Source: Aeromonas australiensis (lineage in GTDB: Bacteria > Pseudomonadota > Gammaproteobacteria > Enterobacterales > Aeromonadaceae). From it: 64,000 bases of DNA. This document shows positions 30,280-39,218 of the stretch, one piece after another (positions within the stretch are counted from its first letter, which is position 1; every line of letters begins with the position of its first letter). The translations under genes were made by a program, and so were the position numbers. The notes under the pieces were generated by a model. It was given only the letters and a program-made list of their open reading frames with translations. It made no database searches and had not been told where the DNA came from. The DNA lies in contig NZ_CDDH01000045.1 of the NCBI RefSeq assembly GCF_000819725.1, forward strand, positions 124,001 through 188,000. Reading direction: 5' to 3'.

Positions 30280-31248
30280 ATGATAAAAAGTGCCATTTAT
30301 CTGGTGGGCCTCTGTTTTATGCTCACCGGTTGCGAGCAGAGCTCCCAACCCAACCAACAAATATCCCTCGCCAGCACGGGTCTACTGACCGCGGAGCTAT
30401 CCAGTGACGGCAAGCAAGCCATCGTCTCCAGCATCAGTCAAGGGATCATCGTCTGGGATCTGGAACAAAACCGCCAACGCTGGCGCTGGAAACAATCAGA
30501 CTCATCAGACAACCTGGTGTTCATCACCCGCTTTGCCGAAGGCAACAACCATGCCGTCACCGCCACCCCCGACACCTTTGCCACCTGGCGGCTTCAGGAT
30601 GGACAGTCGCAAGGCTACTACTCCCTTCCTGAATCGCAACTGAGGGACATTGCGCTCTCTGCCAATGGCCGTTACGTGTTAATCGGTCGGGAAGATGGCA
30701 AGGCCGAGTGGCTTGATACCCGAAGCGGTCGTCGTCTGCAGTTTCTGGGGCACACCGAGCAGGTCAATTCCGTGGATCTCTCGGCGAACGGCCGCTATGC
30801 CCTGACTGGCGGCAACGACTACAGCGCCTACCTGTGGGATACCCGTAGCGGGCAGGTGATCTGGCGGTTCAACCATGGTGGCAGGGTGATCATGACCAGA
30901 TTGGAGCCAAGCGGTCGCTATGCCTTCACTGCCGACAGTAGCCGGGCCAGTATCTGGGACCTGAAAACGGGTAAACAGGTGAGTCAATTGCAATATGATC
31001 AGCGCTTCGAGGTCTATAGCAGCGCCCGCTTTGCCAACGATGGCAAATGGCTCATCACTGGCTCCCCTTCCCGCCAACTCTCTTTGTGGCAAGTGAGCGA
31101 TGGCACCCGGCTGCAGAGCTGGCGAGTCTCGCCTACCCCGAAAGTGAAGCCACCGAGCGCAGTGGTCTACGGCGCTGCTTTGCGCGACAATAGCCATCTT
31201 GTCAGTGTCAGCTCCAGCGGCCTGGCCGAAATCTGGACAATCAAGTAA
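30280..31248 (+). CDS. WD40-repeat beta-propeller lipoprotein
   Basis: 322 residues beginning with a lipoprotein signal (GLCFMLTGC, Cys about 18). It carries WD-type repeats visible as GIIVWDLEQ, GRYVLIGREDGKAEWLD, VNSVDLSANGRYALTGGNDYSAYLWD, RASIWDLKTG and LSLWQVSDG, enough for a 6-7-bladed propeller. Probably an envelope scaffold; not similar to BamB by eye. It is divergent from fkpA and 14 bases upstream of slyX, so probably co-transcribed with it. Confidence 0.85.
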   Translation: MIKSAIYLVGLCFMLTGCEQSSQPNQQISLASTGLLTAELSSDGKQAIVSSISQGIIVWDLEQNRQRWRWKQSDSSDNLVFITRFAEGNNHAVTATPDTFATWRLQDGQSQGYYSLPESQLRDIALSANGRYVLIGREDGKAEWLDTRSGRRLQFLGHTEQVNSVDLSANGRYALTGGNDYSAYLWDTRSGQVIWRFNHGGRVIMTRLEPSGRYAFTADSSRASIWDLKTGKQVSQLQYDQRFEVYSSARFANDGKWLITGSPSRQLSLWQVSDGTRLQSWRVSPTPKVKPPSAVVYGAALRDNSHLVSVSSSGLAEIWTIK

Positions 31249-31262
31249 GGACCCGAAGGCCC

Positions 31263-31478
31263 ATGAGCCAGCAACTTAACGATCGCATCGAAACCCTGGA
31301 AACCCGTCTCGCCTATGCGGAATACACCATAGAGCAGCTCAACGATGAGGTGACCACTCAGGGCCGAGAACTCGACAGGCTCAAATATCAGATCCAGCTG
31401 CTGATCGACAAACTGCAAAGCGTACAGCCCAGTCAGATCGCCAGCATGGCCGAAGAGACCCCGCCGCCGCACTATTGA
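31263..31478 (+). CDS. slyX: SlyX family coiled-coil protein
   Basis: 71 residues forming a heptad coiled coil (DRIETLETRLAYAEYTIEQL) and ending in the family hallmark AEETPPPHY. Role unknown; in E. coli slyX also neighbours fkpA. Confidence 0.95.
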   Translation: MSQQLNDRIETLETRLAYAEYTIEQLNDEVTTQGRELDRLKYQIQLLIDKLQSVQPSQIASMAEETPPPHY

Positions 31479-31638
31479 TGGGCGGCCTGCGATATTGAGT
31501 AACAGACCGAACCCCACCGGAATGTGCCTCTCCAGTCGCCTGGTCTGGCGACCAGAGTCAAGAGAGTAACACAGGCAAAGGGATCAGCCACTCAAATCGG
31601 TGGGCCTGCAATCAACAAGGTGTCTGTTCAATACCCAT

Positions 31639-31677
31639 AAAAAATCCGAAACCGGCCAGAGCGGTTTCGGATTTTTT
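31639..31677. terminator. bidirectional terminator between slyX and the ABC operon
   Basis: A stem of about 16 bp (AAAAAATCCGAAACCG / CGGTTTCGGATTTTTT) with a 7-base loop separates converging transcripts. The 31479-31638 gap holds no gene. Confidence 0.9.
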
Positions 31678-31728
31678 TACATCAGGCAGGCCTGACAGCT
31701 GCCATTAGGCATCTCAGAATTGCTCCCG

Positions 31729-32670
31729 TTAACCTTTGTAGATCTTGGGATTAAATACATCTCGCAGCCAGTCCCCCAGCAGGTTGATGACCAGCACCAG
31801 TACCACTAGGCAGATGCCCGGGAAGGCGGTGATCCACCAGGAGCCGGAGAAGATGTAGTTGAAGCCGACGCTAATTAGCGAACCGAGCGAGGGCTGATCA
31901 ACCGGCATCCCGAGACCCAGGAAGGAGAGCGCTGCCTCGCTCATGATGGCGTTGGCTACCTGAACGGTAGAGATCACCAGAATGGGCGACAGGCAGTTTG
32001 GCAGAATATGGCGGAACATGATGCGCGGGGCACGGAATCCCATCACCTTGGCCGCTTCCACATACTCCTTCTTTTTCTCCGCCAGCACAGAGGCGCGTAC
32101 GGTACGGGCGTACTGGGGCCACTCGGCGATACCGATGATCACCACCAGCATCATGATGGCGAACTTCGAGTAGAACTCGGAGCCAAATGTTGCCTGAAAG
32201 ATGGCGGAGATGATGATCGCCACCATCATGGTGGAGAACGACAGCTGCACATCGGCAAAGCGCATCAGCAGGTTGTCGATGCGGCCGCCAAAGTAACCGG
32301 CCATCAGACCGATAACAATGCCGAGCACCAGCTGCAGCGCCACTGCGAACAGACCGATGGTGAGGGAGATACGGGCGCCATAGAGGATGGTGCTCCAGAT
32401 ATCCCGTCCCTGGTTGTCGGTACCGAGCCAGAAACGCGCCTCGCCGCCTTCGAGCCAAGAGGGGGGCAACTCGGCATCCATCAGATCAAAACTGGTCTGG
32501 TCATAGACGTTGTGCGGTGCCAGCCAGGGCGCCAGCAGCGCCGCCAGCACAAACACCACAAACACCGCAAAGCTGAACATGGCTACCTTGTCCCGCAGGA
32601 AGTAGTAGACGATGTCAGTGTTCTTGAATCGTGCCCAACGGCTTGGGCTTGCAGTTACAGCGTTACTCAT
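31729..32670 (-). CDS. peptide-type ABC transporter permease (DppC/OppC class)
   Basis: A 313-residue inner-membrane permease. N-terminal helix (about 30-52), extracytoplasmic loop with FWLGTDNQGRDIWSTILYGARISL typical of OppC-type permeases, five further helices and the EAA motif (EYVEAAKVMGFRAPRIMFRH). It ends DVFNPKIYKG. Last gene of the operon ATPase - binding protein - permease - permease. Just before it is a 31-codon ORF whose first residues (MTNAVT) mimic this protein's MSNAVT. Confidence 0.93.
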   Translation of the reverse strand: MSNAVTASPSRWARFKNTDIVYYFLRDKVAMFSFAVFVVFVLAALLAPWLAPHNVYDQTSFDLMDAELPPSWLEGGEARFWLGTDNQGRDIWSTILYGARISLTIGLFAVALQLVLGIVIGLMAGYFGGRIDNLLMRFADVQLSFSTMMVAIIISAIFQATFGSEFYSKFAIMMLVVIIGIAEWPQYARTVRASVLAEKKKEYVEAAKVMGFRAPRIMFRHILPNCLSPILVISTVQVANAIMSEAALSFLGLGMPVDQPSLGSLISVGFNYIFSGSWWITAFPGICLVVLVLVINLLGDWLRDVFNPKIYKG

Positions 32671-32672
32671 GC

Positions 32673-32768
32673 TTACCCCTTCGTAGCCAGGTAGATAGCC
32701 GGGTTGATGGCAAGACCCGCGTGGTTACGCCATGTCAAACGGCGGCTCACAGTCACAGCATTCGTCAT
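32673..32768 (-). pseudogene. 31-codon junction-duplication ORF between the two permeases
   Basis: A short ORF with its own AAGGGG 7 bases before ATG 32768. Its first residues, MTNAVTVS, echo the start of the downstream permease (MSNAVTAS), and its last ones, INPAIYLATKG, echo the end of the upstream permease (INPTVNLTAKG). The DNA around both stop/start junctions is alike (AAGGGGTAAGC then ATGA), with a period of about 100 bases. This fits a tandem duplication of the gene junction that has since diverged. Whether the peptide is made is unknown. Confidence 0.65.
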
Positions 32769-32772
32769 GCGC

Positions 32773-33747
32773 TTACCCCTTGGCGGTCAGGTTAACGGTC
32801 GGGTTGATCAACCCGTAGAGCAGGTCGACCAGGGTATTGGTCACCACGAAGATCAGCCCCACGAAGATGACATAGGCGGTGATCAGCGGGGTATCGACCC
32901 GGTGGATCGCCTCAAGGAACAGGAAGCCAGTCCCCGGCCACTGGAACACGCTCTCGGTCAGGATGGTGTACGCCACCATGGTGCCAATCTGCACCCCACC
33001 GACGGTAATGACCGGCAGCATGGTGTTTTTGAGGGCGTGCTGGTAATAGACCTTGTTGTTATCCAGCCCCTTGGCGCGGGCGAACTTGACATACTCGGAG
33101 GAGAGCTGCTCCAGCATCTCGGAGCGCACCAGCCGGATAAACAGCGGCAGCATGATGGAGGAGAGAGAGACCGCTGGCAGGATCAGGTGCAAGATGCCAT
33201 CCCAGGTAAAGAAGCCCGACTCCCAGCCCAGCACATTGGCGGTTTCGCCACGGCCATAGGCCGGCAGCCAGCCCAGCTGGATGGAGAAGAGGTACATCAG
33301 CATGATGGCGGTCAAAAATACCGGGATCGAGATGCCGATACTGCTCCCCGCCATGATGATCTTGGTGGCAATGCTGCGCGGGCGGATCGCCGAATAGACC
33401 CCGAGTGGAATGGAGACCGCCACTATGATGAGTGCAGCGGCAAACACCAACTCAAGGGTAGCCACCAGCTTGTCAAGGATCACCTCGAGAGCGGGTCGCT
33501 TGAAGAAATAGGAAGTTCCCAGATCCCCATGCAACGCATTTTTCAAAAAACGGCTGTATTTAATGAGGAAGGGATCGTTAAGGCCCATCTTGTCGCGCAA
33601 CTCCTGACGCTGGGCTTCGGAGACGGATTGCCCCACCAGCTCGCGTAACGGATCCCCCAGGTTGTCCTGGATGGAGAAGGCGACCAGGCTGATGACGAAC
33701 ATCACTATCACGGCCTGATAGAACCGTTTCAGCAGGAATGTAAACAT
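32773..33747 (-). CDS. peptide-type ABC transporter permease (DppB/OppB class)
   Basis: A 324-residue permease with six helices. The N-terminal MFTFLLKRFYQAVIVMFVIS helix and the EAA loop (EYVKFARAKGLDNNKVYYQH) place it in the OppB/DppB class. ATG 33747 has AAGGA 5 bases upstream; the open frame extends 11 codons further without support. It follows the binding-protein gene across a 98-base gap with a strong hairpin. Confidence 0.93.
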   Translation of the reverse strand: MFTFLLKRFYQAVIVMFVISLVAFSIQDNLGDPLRELVGQSVSEAQRQELRDKMGLNDPFLIKYSRFLKNALHGDLGTSYFFKRPALEVILDKLVATLELVFAAALIIVAVSIPLGVYSAIRPRSIATKIIMAGSSIGISIPVFLTAIMLMYLFSIQLGWLPAYGRGETANVLGWESGFFTWDGILHLILPAVSLSSIMLPLFIRLVRSEMLEQLSSEYVKFARAKGLDNNKVYYQHALKNTMLPVITVGGVQIGTMVAYTILTESVFQWPGTGFLFLEAIHRVDTPLITAYVIFVGLIFVVTNTLVDLLYGLINPTVNLTAKG

Positions 33748-33794
33748 GCTTGTCCTTCTACGTGGCCTGTGTCGTGGCACAGGCTTCTGTTAGT

Positions 33795-33824
33795 GGGCGG
33801 AGTGGCCAGCTGACCACTCCGCCC
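33795..33824 (-). terminator. intra-operon hairpin after the binding-protein gene
   Basis: GGGCGGAGTGG / CCACTCCGCCC, 11-bp stem, loop of 8, no T-tract. A second small hairpin (GCCTGTG/CACAGGC) lies at about 33759-33784. Such structures commonly protect the mRNA of abundant binding proteins relative to the permeases. Confidence 0.6.
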
Positions 33825-33845
33825 CGTCCTTCCTTAGCGCTTCGC

Positions 33846-35402
33846 TTACTTGCTGACCACCAGGTCGCCCAAGTAGGGGAATACCATGACGTTGGCTACC
33901 GGTGCGATATCCACATTTTTCTTGGCGCCATAAGCCACGTTTTCCCAGTGCAGCGGCACATAGGCAGCATCTTCGATCACCATAGCCTCGACCTGCTTCA
34001 GCATCTCGGCACGCTTGGCCGGATCGGTCTCGGCGTTGGCATCCATCACCAGCTTGTCCGCTTGCGCGTTGGCATAACCGGCGCAGTTGTACTGACCCAT
34101 GCCAGTCTTGGCATCCTTGGTGAAGGTCAGGAACTCGAAGAAGTTGGCGGTATCTTCGGTGTCGGAGTGCCAGCCAATCATCTGCATGTCGGCGGCGCAC
34201 TTGTCAAACTCCGGCCAGTATTGAGCCACCGGCATGGTCTTCAGATCCACCTTGATGTTGATCTTGGCCAGCATGGCGGAGACTGCCTGGGCAATCTTGA
34301 CGTCGTTGACGTAGCGGGCAGCCGGAGCGATAAAGGTCATCTTGAAGCCCTGCTCGTAACCGGCCTCCTTCATCAGCTCCTTGGCCTTGGCCAAGTCATA
34401 CTGGGGCACCAGCGCCTCGTTGTGACCAACGTAGCCTTTCGGGCTCAGCTGGCCAGCGGGAGTACCAAAGCCCTTGTTGATCTTCTCGACGATACCCGCC
34501 TGATTGATGGCGTAGTTGATCGCCTGACGTACCCGTTGGTCTTTCAGCGCCGGGTTGGTGTTCTGGTTGAGCTCGATGATGATGGCGCGGGTACCGGACA
34601 GGGTGACCAGCTGGCTATTCTTGCCATTTTTCACGCGGTCCAGATCGTTCGGCGCAACCGGATAGATAATATCCACATCACCGCCCAGCAGGGCTGCAAC
34701 ACGGGTCGCATCTTCCTTGATCGGCACCACGGTCAGGTTCTGGACGTTACCCTTGGAGTCCTTGTCCCAATAGTTGGCGTTGCGAGCATACTCCAGCTTC
34801 ACCCCCTGCTCGCGGAACTTGACGGCAAAGGGACCGGTACCGGAGACATTGGTCGACGCGAAGGAACTGCCGTTTTTAACAATCTCAGCCTTGTCCTTAC
34901 CATCGTTGGTCTTGCCGGTATAGAACTTGGCATCCATCGGGAAGATATAGGTGACGGTCTGCAGCACCAGCGGGAACGGCTTGGCGGTGACGAGATCCAC
35001 GGTGTAGTCATCCACCTTCTTCACTTCGCTGATAGGGTCGAAGATCGCCTTGAAGTCGACAGAGGACTTCAGACGATTGACGGTCCACACCACATCATCG
35101 GCGGTAAAGTCGTTACCGGAGTGGAACTTGACCCCTTTACGCAGGTGGAAACGTACTGTGTTGTCATCGATACGCTCATATTTTTCGGCCAGACGGGGCT
35201 CGAACTGCAGATCCTGGGTGTAACGCATCAGGGGATCGAATACCAGGTGCGACATCTCCAGGGTCTGACCGGAGAGCTGCTCCTGCGGATCCAGCGAAGT
35301 AGCATCAGAGGCGACACCCAGCTTGATATTGGCGGCTGAGACACTGAAAGCAAAACCGGCGGCAACCAGCGCCAGGGCTATTTTGGACAATCCTTTCTTC
35401 AT
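33846..35402 (-). CDS. ABC transporter substrate-binding protein, family 5 (peptide type)
   Basis: 518 residues. Sec signal peptide (MKKGLSKIALALVAAGFAFS, cleavage near VSA-AN), then an SBP family 5 fold: LGVASDATSLDPQEQLSG, VFDPLMRYTQDLQFEPRLAE, and the conserved hinge motifs YVGHN and YDLAKAKELMKEAG. ATG 35402 has GGAG 6 bases upstream. Closest by eye to dipeptide or oligopeptide binders; the exact ligand cannot be called. Confidence 0.92.
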   Translation of the reverse strand: MKKGLSKIALALVAAGFAFSVSAANIKLGVASDATSLDPQEQLSGQTLEMSHLVFDPLMRYTQDLQFEPRLAEKYERIDDNTVRFHLRKGVKFHSGNDFTADDVVWTVNRLKSSVDFKAIFDPISEVKKVDDYTVDLVTAKPFPLVLQTVTYIFPMDAKFYTGKTNDGKDKAEIVKNGSSFASTNVSGTGPFAVKFREQGVKLEYARNANYWDKDSKGNVQNLTVVPIKEDATRVAALLGGDVDIIYPVAPNDLDRVKNGKNSQLVTLSGTRAIIIELNQNTNPALKDQRVRQAINYAINQAGIVEKINKGFGTPAGQLSPKGYVGHNEALVPQYDLAKAKELMKEAGYEQGFKMTFIAPAARYVNDVKIAQAVSAMLAKINIKVDLKTMPVAQYWPEFDKCAADMQMIGWHSDTEDTANFFEFLTFTKDAKTGMGQYNCAGYANAQADKLVMDANAETDPAKRAEMLKQVEAMVIEDAAYVPLHWENVAYGAKKNVDIAPVANVMVFPYLGDLVVSK

Positions 35403-35476
35403 TGTTTTCTCCATGCTTTTGGCTTTTTTATTTACAAACAAGGTACATGAGCGACATCTGGCGCACCGATGCTCAA

Positions 35477-37201
35477 CTAGCTTGCGATTTCCAGCCCCTC
35501 GCGGGACATTCCCTTGAACTCCGGCATCAGTGAAATCAGCTTGCGGCTGTACTCATGCTCGGCATTGGTAAAGAGTTTCTCGGTCTCGGCCACTTCCACC
35601 AGATTGCCATGCTGCATCACCCCGATGCGGTCGCACATCTGACGAATGACCGGCAAATCGTGGCTGATAAACAGCATGGTAAGCCTGAGCTCCTGCTGCA
35701 GATCCTTGAGCAGGTTGAGGATCTGGGCCTGCACCGACACATCCAGCGCCGAGGTAGGCTCGTCGCAGATAAGGAAGCGCGGGCGAGTGGCCAGGGCGCG
35801 GGCGATAGAGATGCGCTGGCGCTGACCGCCGGAGAACTCATGTGGATACTTGACCCCGGCACCACGGCCAAGACCCACATGATCCAGCAGATCCCCGACA
35901 ATCCCCTCAATCTGGCGCTCACTGCTCGCCAGCTGATGGAAACGGATCGGCTCGGCAATGATGTCGCGTACCTTCATCCGCGGATTCATTGACGAATAGG
36001 GGTTCTGGAACACCATCTGCATCTGGCGGCGCAGCGGGCGACGATCGCGCTCGCTCTTGAGGGCAGTCAGATCGATCCCCTCGAAGAAGATCTTGCCGGT
36101 ATCAGGCGGATAGAGACCGGTGATGGCACGGGCAATAGTCGATTTACCGGAGCCCGACTCCCCCACCAGACCGAAGGTCTCCCCTTCAAAGATTTCGAAA
36201 CTGATGTTGTTGCAGGCGCGCACATACTGGCGGCGGCTCGGGAAGATGGAGTCCTTGGTGACGAACTTCAGATCGACGTTCTCCACCCGCAGCAGCGCCC
36301 CTTCATAGGCACGCTCGTCCTGACTCTGGCCAAGCCAGTGGGTCTTGAGGTCGATATTGGTATCCGGCGCACTGGCATCCTCGATATAGGAGACCAGCGG
36401 GAAACGCACCAGCTTCACGTCGGAGCGGGGTACTGCCGAGATAAGGCTGCGGGTATAGGGGTGATTGGGGCTGCCCAGCACCTGTTCGGTCAGGCCGAAC
36501 TCCACCAGATCGCCGCGATACATCACCGCCACCTTGTCGGTAACGTTGGAGACCACCCCCATGTCGTGGGTCACCAGCATGCAGCCCACCTGACGCTCTT
36601 TGCAGAGGGCCCGGATAAGCTGGAGGATCTGATCCTGAATGGAGACGTCCAGCGCCGTGGTCGGCTCATCGGCGATGATCAGCTCCGGATCGCAGGAGAG
36701 CGCGATGGCGATAACCACCCGCTGACGCATGCCACCGGAAAACTGGTGGGGATACTGCTTGATGCGCAGCTCCGGCTGCGGAATACCGACCGCCCCCATC
36801 AGCTCCAGCGCCTTGGCAAAAGCAGCCTCGCGGGAGAGATCGGTATTGGCCAGAATGGTCTCCACCAGCTGCTGCTCAACAGTGAACAGCGGGTTGAGGG
36901 AGGTCATGGGGTCCTGGAAGATGAACCCGATCCGGGAGCCACGGATGGCCCGCATCTCGCTTTGACTCTTGCCAGAGATAAGCTCGCCATTGAGGTAGAT
37001 GTCGCCACGGGCGATACGCCCGGGTGGACTGAGCAGATCGATCACGGCGTTACCGATGGTGGACTTGCCAGCGCCGGACTCTCCGACCACACCGACAATC
37101 TCACCCTTTTCGATAGAGAAAGAGAGATCCTTCACCGCGGCCAGCACCCCGTAGCGGGAGGGGTACTCGATCCGCAAGTTCTTTACTTCGAGCAAGGACA
37201 T
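35477..37201 (-). CDS. double-ATPase ABC transporter subunit (DppD-DppF fusion type)
   Basis: A 574-residue protein with two complete ABC ATPase domains, a fusion like GsiA/YejF. Domain 1 (about 5-260): Walker A GESGAGKST, signature FSGGMRQRV, Walker B LIIADEPTTALD. Domain 2 (about 300-560): GESGSGKST, FSGGQRQRI, FLICDEPTSALD. Each is followed by the oligopeptide-type C-terminal extension (HPYTRSLISAVP; HEYSRKLISLMP). ATG 37201 has GAGG 5 bases upstream. It is the first gene of this operon, an unusual place for the ATPase. Confidence 0.93.
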   Translation of the reverse strand: MSLLEVKNLRIEYPSRYGVLAAVKDLSFSIEKGEIVGVVGESGAGKSTIGNAVIDLLSPPGRIARGDIYLNGELISGKSQSEMRAIRGSRIGFIFQDPMTSLNPLFTVEQQLVETILANTDLSREAAFAKALELMGAVGIPQPELRIKQYPHQFSGGMRQRVVIAIALSCDPELIIADEPTTALDVSIQDQILQLIRALCKERQVGCMLVTHDMGVVSNVTDKVAVMYRGDLVEFGLTEQVLGSPNHPYTRSLISAVPRSDVKLVRFPLVSYIEDASAPDTNIDLKTHWLGQSQDERAYEGALLRVENVDLKFVTKDSIFPSRRQYVRACNNISFEIFEGETFGLVGESGSGKSTIARAITGLYPPDTGKIFFEGIDLTALKSERDRRPLRRQMQMVFQNPYSSMNPRMKVRDIIAEPIRFHQLASSERQIEGIVGDLLDHVGLGRGAGVKYPHEFSGGQRQRISIARALATRPRFLICDEPTSALDVSVQAQILNLLKDLQQELRLTMLFISHDLPVIRQMCDRIGVMQHGNLVEVAETEKLFTNAEHEYSRKLISLMPEFKGMSREGLEIAS

Positions 37202-37710
37202 GTTTACCTCTGCGGGGGACATCCGTCCCAAATAATTCGTCCGTAAATCAGCCGCAGATGCTGGTTGTGCCTTGGTACTGCTCAAGAGCCGTTGTTGTGT
37301 AATTAACGCTCAATCCATGAGGCAGCGAAACCAGCGATCCGGGCGGGTTTTTTGCATTTTTTTGGAATAACCCGCGAGTAACTTAGACGGTTTGCCAACG
37401 GGTGTAAATGATTGCGTTATACAATCCCGCCATGTTTTGCTCAAATAACAGGCATTCCAGCAGATTAAAATCATGACTAAAGTCACATAAATAGGTTATA
37501 TGACCAAAGTTGGCGCTTTATCAATACTTTAATTTCAACAATAAGGCAACAAATGACAATAAAGCACTAATCAATAAACGGTGGCAAGCCCCGATTGAGT
37601 AGTGAATATTTATGTGAAATGGATTTTTGATGGCAGCATATGCCGATGAAGGAAAATTAAACAGTGATAAATCGGGAGGAAAGCTGCATACCCTCCCCCC
37701 GGAAAAGCGT
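37202..37710. other. 509-base AT-rich intergenic region
   Basis: No supported gene. It is much richer in A+T than its neighbours (especially 37370-37640) and should contain the promoter of the ABC operon. A TGACTAAAGTCA palindrome (37474-37485) is a possible operator. A GGGAGG/CCTCCC pair at 37674-37698 lies just past pgpA without a clear T-tract. Confidence 0.5.
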
Positions 37711-38205
37711 TCAGCCGAGCCAGAATGCCAGTAATTGCATACAAAACAGAGCGAACAGACCGGCGATCAGATCGTCCAGCATGATGCCAAGACCACCATG
37801 GATCCGGCGATCAAACCAGGAGATGGGCCAGGGTTTGATCACGTCAAAAAATCGGAACAGCACGAAACCGGCCAGCAGCCACTCCCAACCAGCAGGTGCA
37901 GCAATCATGGTGACCCCAAAGCCAATCACTTCATCCCAGACGATGGCACCGTGGTCCGGCATGCCGATGGCATCGGTGGCGCTCTGGCAGATACGAATGC
38001 CCGCCACAAACCCCACCGCCAGCAAGGCGATGAACCAGAAGGTCGGTAGCCCACTCACCAGCAGGTAGAGCGGAATGGCCGCCAGGGTGCCCATGGTGCC
38101 CGGCGCCTTGGGGCTGAGGCCGGAGCCAAACCCCACCGCCAAAAAATGAAGCGGATTTTTCAGATCCAGTCGTGTCAGCTCGGGCTTTATCCTGAACAAA
38201 CTCAT
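37711..38205 (-). CDS. pgpA: phosphatidylglycerophosphatase A
   Basis: A 164-residue membrane phosphatase of phosphatidylglycerol synthesis, with the family start AVGFGSGLSPKAPGTMGTL, IVWDEVIGFGVTM and the RFFDVIKPWPI segment near a C-terminal helix. Its ATG overlaps the thiL stop by 4 bases (ATGA), showing translational coupling. Confidence 0.94.
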   Translation of the reverse strand: MSLFRIKPELTRLDLKNPLHFLAVGFGSGLSPKAPGTMGTLAAIPLYLLVSGLPTFWFIALLAVGFVAGIRICQSATDAIGMPDHGAIVWDEVIGFGVTMIAAPAGWEWLLAGFVLFRFFDVIKPWPISWFDRRIHGGLGIMLDDLIAGLFALFCMQLLAFWLG

Positions 38206-39161
38206 GCGAAGTGATCCCACCCTTTCAGTTGCAGCTCGACCACTTGGTCGCCACTCAGATAGTCGATGCCCGGCTCACCCGCTACGATACGGCCAATACG
38301 GTTGAACTTGACCCCGCTGTGGGCCAATGCGGTATCGAGGGCACCGCGATGCTCTTCTGGCACGGTGAAAAGGAGCTCATAATCATCGCCACCGGCCAAC
38401 GCCAGTTGCCACGCCTCCTGCTCGCTCACCGCATCCTGCAACACTGGCGAGAGCGGCAGCAGATCGAGATTGATCTGAGCCCGTACACCAGAGGCCTTGA
38501 GGATATGGCCAAGATCCGATGCCAACCCGTCAGAGAGATCCATGGCACTGGCCGCCAGCCCGCGCAGCGCCTGACCGGCCAGAATGCGGGGATGGGGGTG
38601 CTCCAGCCGGGGCAACACGGCAGCCAACTGGTTCTCATTGAGGGCGCGCTTGCCCAGCAGATGGGAGAGCGCCAACGCTGCATCCCCCAGGGTGCCGGTG
38701 ACATAGATACCGTCACCGGCCTTGGCTCCGCTGCGCAGCAGGGCACGCCCGGCTGGCACAGATCCCTTCACCGACACCGTGATAGAGAGCGGCCCGCGGG
38801 TCATGTCCCCGCCCACCAGCGCCACGTTATAGTACTCGGCCAGCTCCAGAAATCCTTCGGCAAACCCGGCGACCCAACCTTCGTTGATGGCAGGCAGAGT
38901 CAGTGCCAGCGACACCCAGCGCGGCTCGGCCCCCATGGCGGCGAGATCGGAGAGATTGACCGCCAGCGCCTTGTAGCCGAGATCAACCGGATCCATGTCG
39001 GGAAAGAAGTGTACGCCGCTCACCAGAGTGTCGGTGCTCACCGCCAGCTGGGTATCGGGGGGCAAGGTCAGCAGGGCACAGTCATCTCCAGGGCCCATCA
39101 CCACATCCTTGCGGGCGTGGGAAGCCTTGAAGTACTTATCAATCAGCTCAAATTCACCCAT
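38202..39161 (-). CDS. thiL: thiamine-monophosphate kinase
   Basis: A 319-residue PurM-like kinase making thiamine diphosphate. Motifs are GPGDDCALL, STDTLVSGVHF, YKALAVNLSDLAAMGA, GGDMTRGPLS and GGDDYELLFT. ATG 39161 (MGEFELIDKYF) agrees with relatives but has no clear Shine-Dalgarno; a hairpin with T5 ends a few bases before it. It is coupled to pgpA. Confidence 0.95.
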   Translation of the reverse strand: MGEFELIDKYFKASHARKDVVMGPGDDCALLTLPPDTQLAVSTDTLVSGVHFFPDMDPVDLGYKALAVNLSDLAAMGAEPRWVSLALTLPAINEGWVAGFAEGFLELAEYYNVALVGGDMTRGPLSITVSVKGSVPAGRALLRSGAKAGDGIYVTGTLGDAALALSHLLGKRALNENQLAAVLPRLEHPHPRILAGQALRGLAASAMDLSDGLASDLGHILKASGVRAQINLDLLPLSPVLQDAVSEQEAWQLALAGGDDYELLFTVPEEHRGALDTALAHSGVKFNRIGRIVAGEPGIDYLSGDQVVELQLKGWDHFA

Positions 39162-39170
39162 ACAGTAAAA

Positions 39171-39189
39171 AGCCAGCAATAAGCTGGCT
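39171..39189 (-). terminator. terminator-like hairpin abutting the thiL start
   Basis: AGCCAGC / GCTGGCT stem, loop of 5, followed on the minus strand by TTTTTACTGT and then the thiL ATG. It may end most nusB transcripts, and it occupies the site where a ribosome binding site would be expected. Confidence 0.65.
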
Positions 39190-39218
39190 CCTCTATTAGA
39201 TGCTAACGGACAGCAGGA

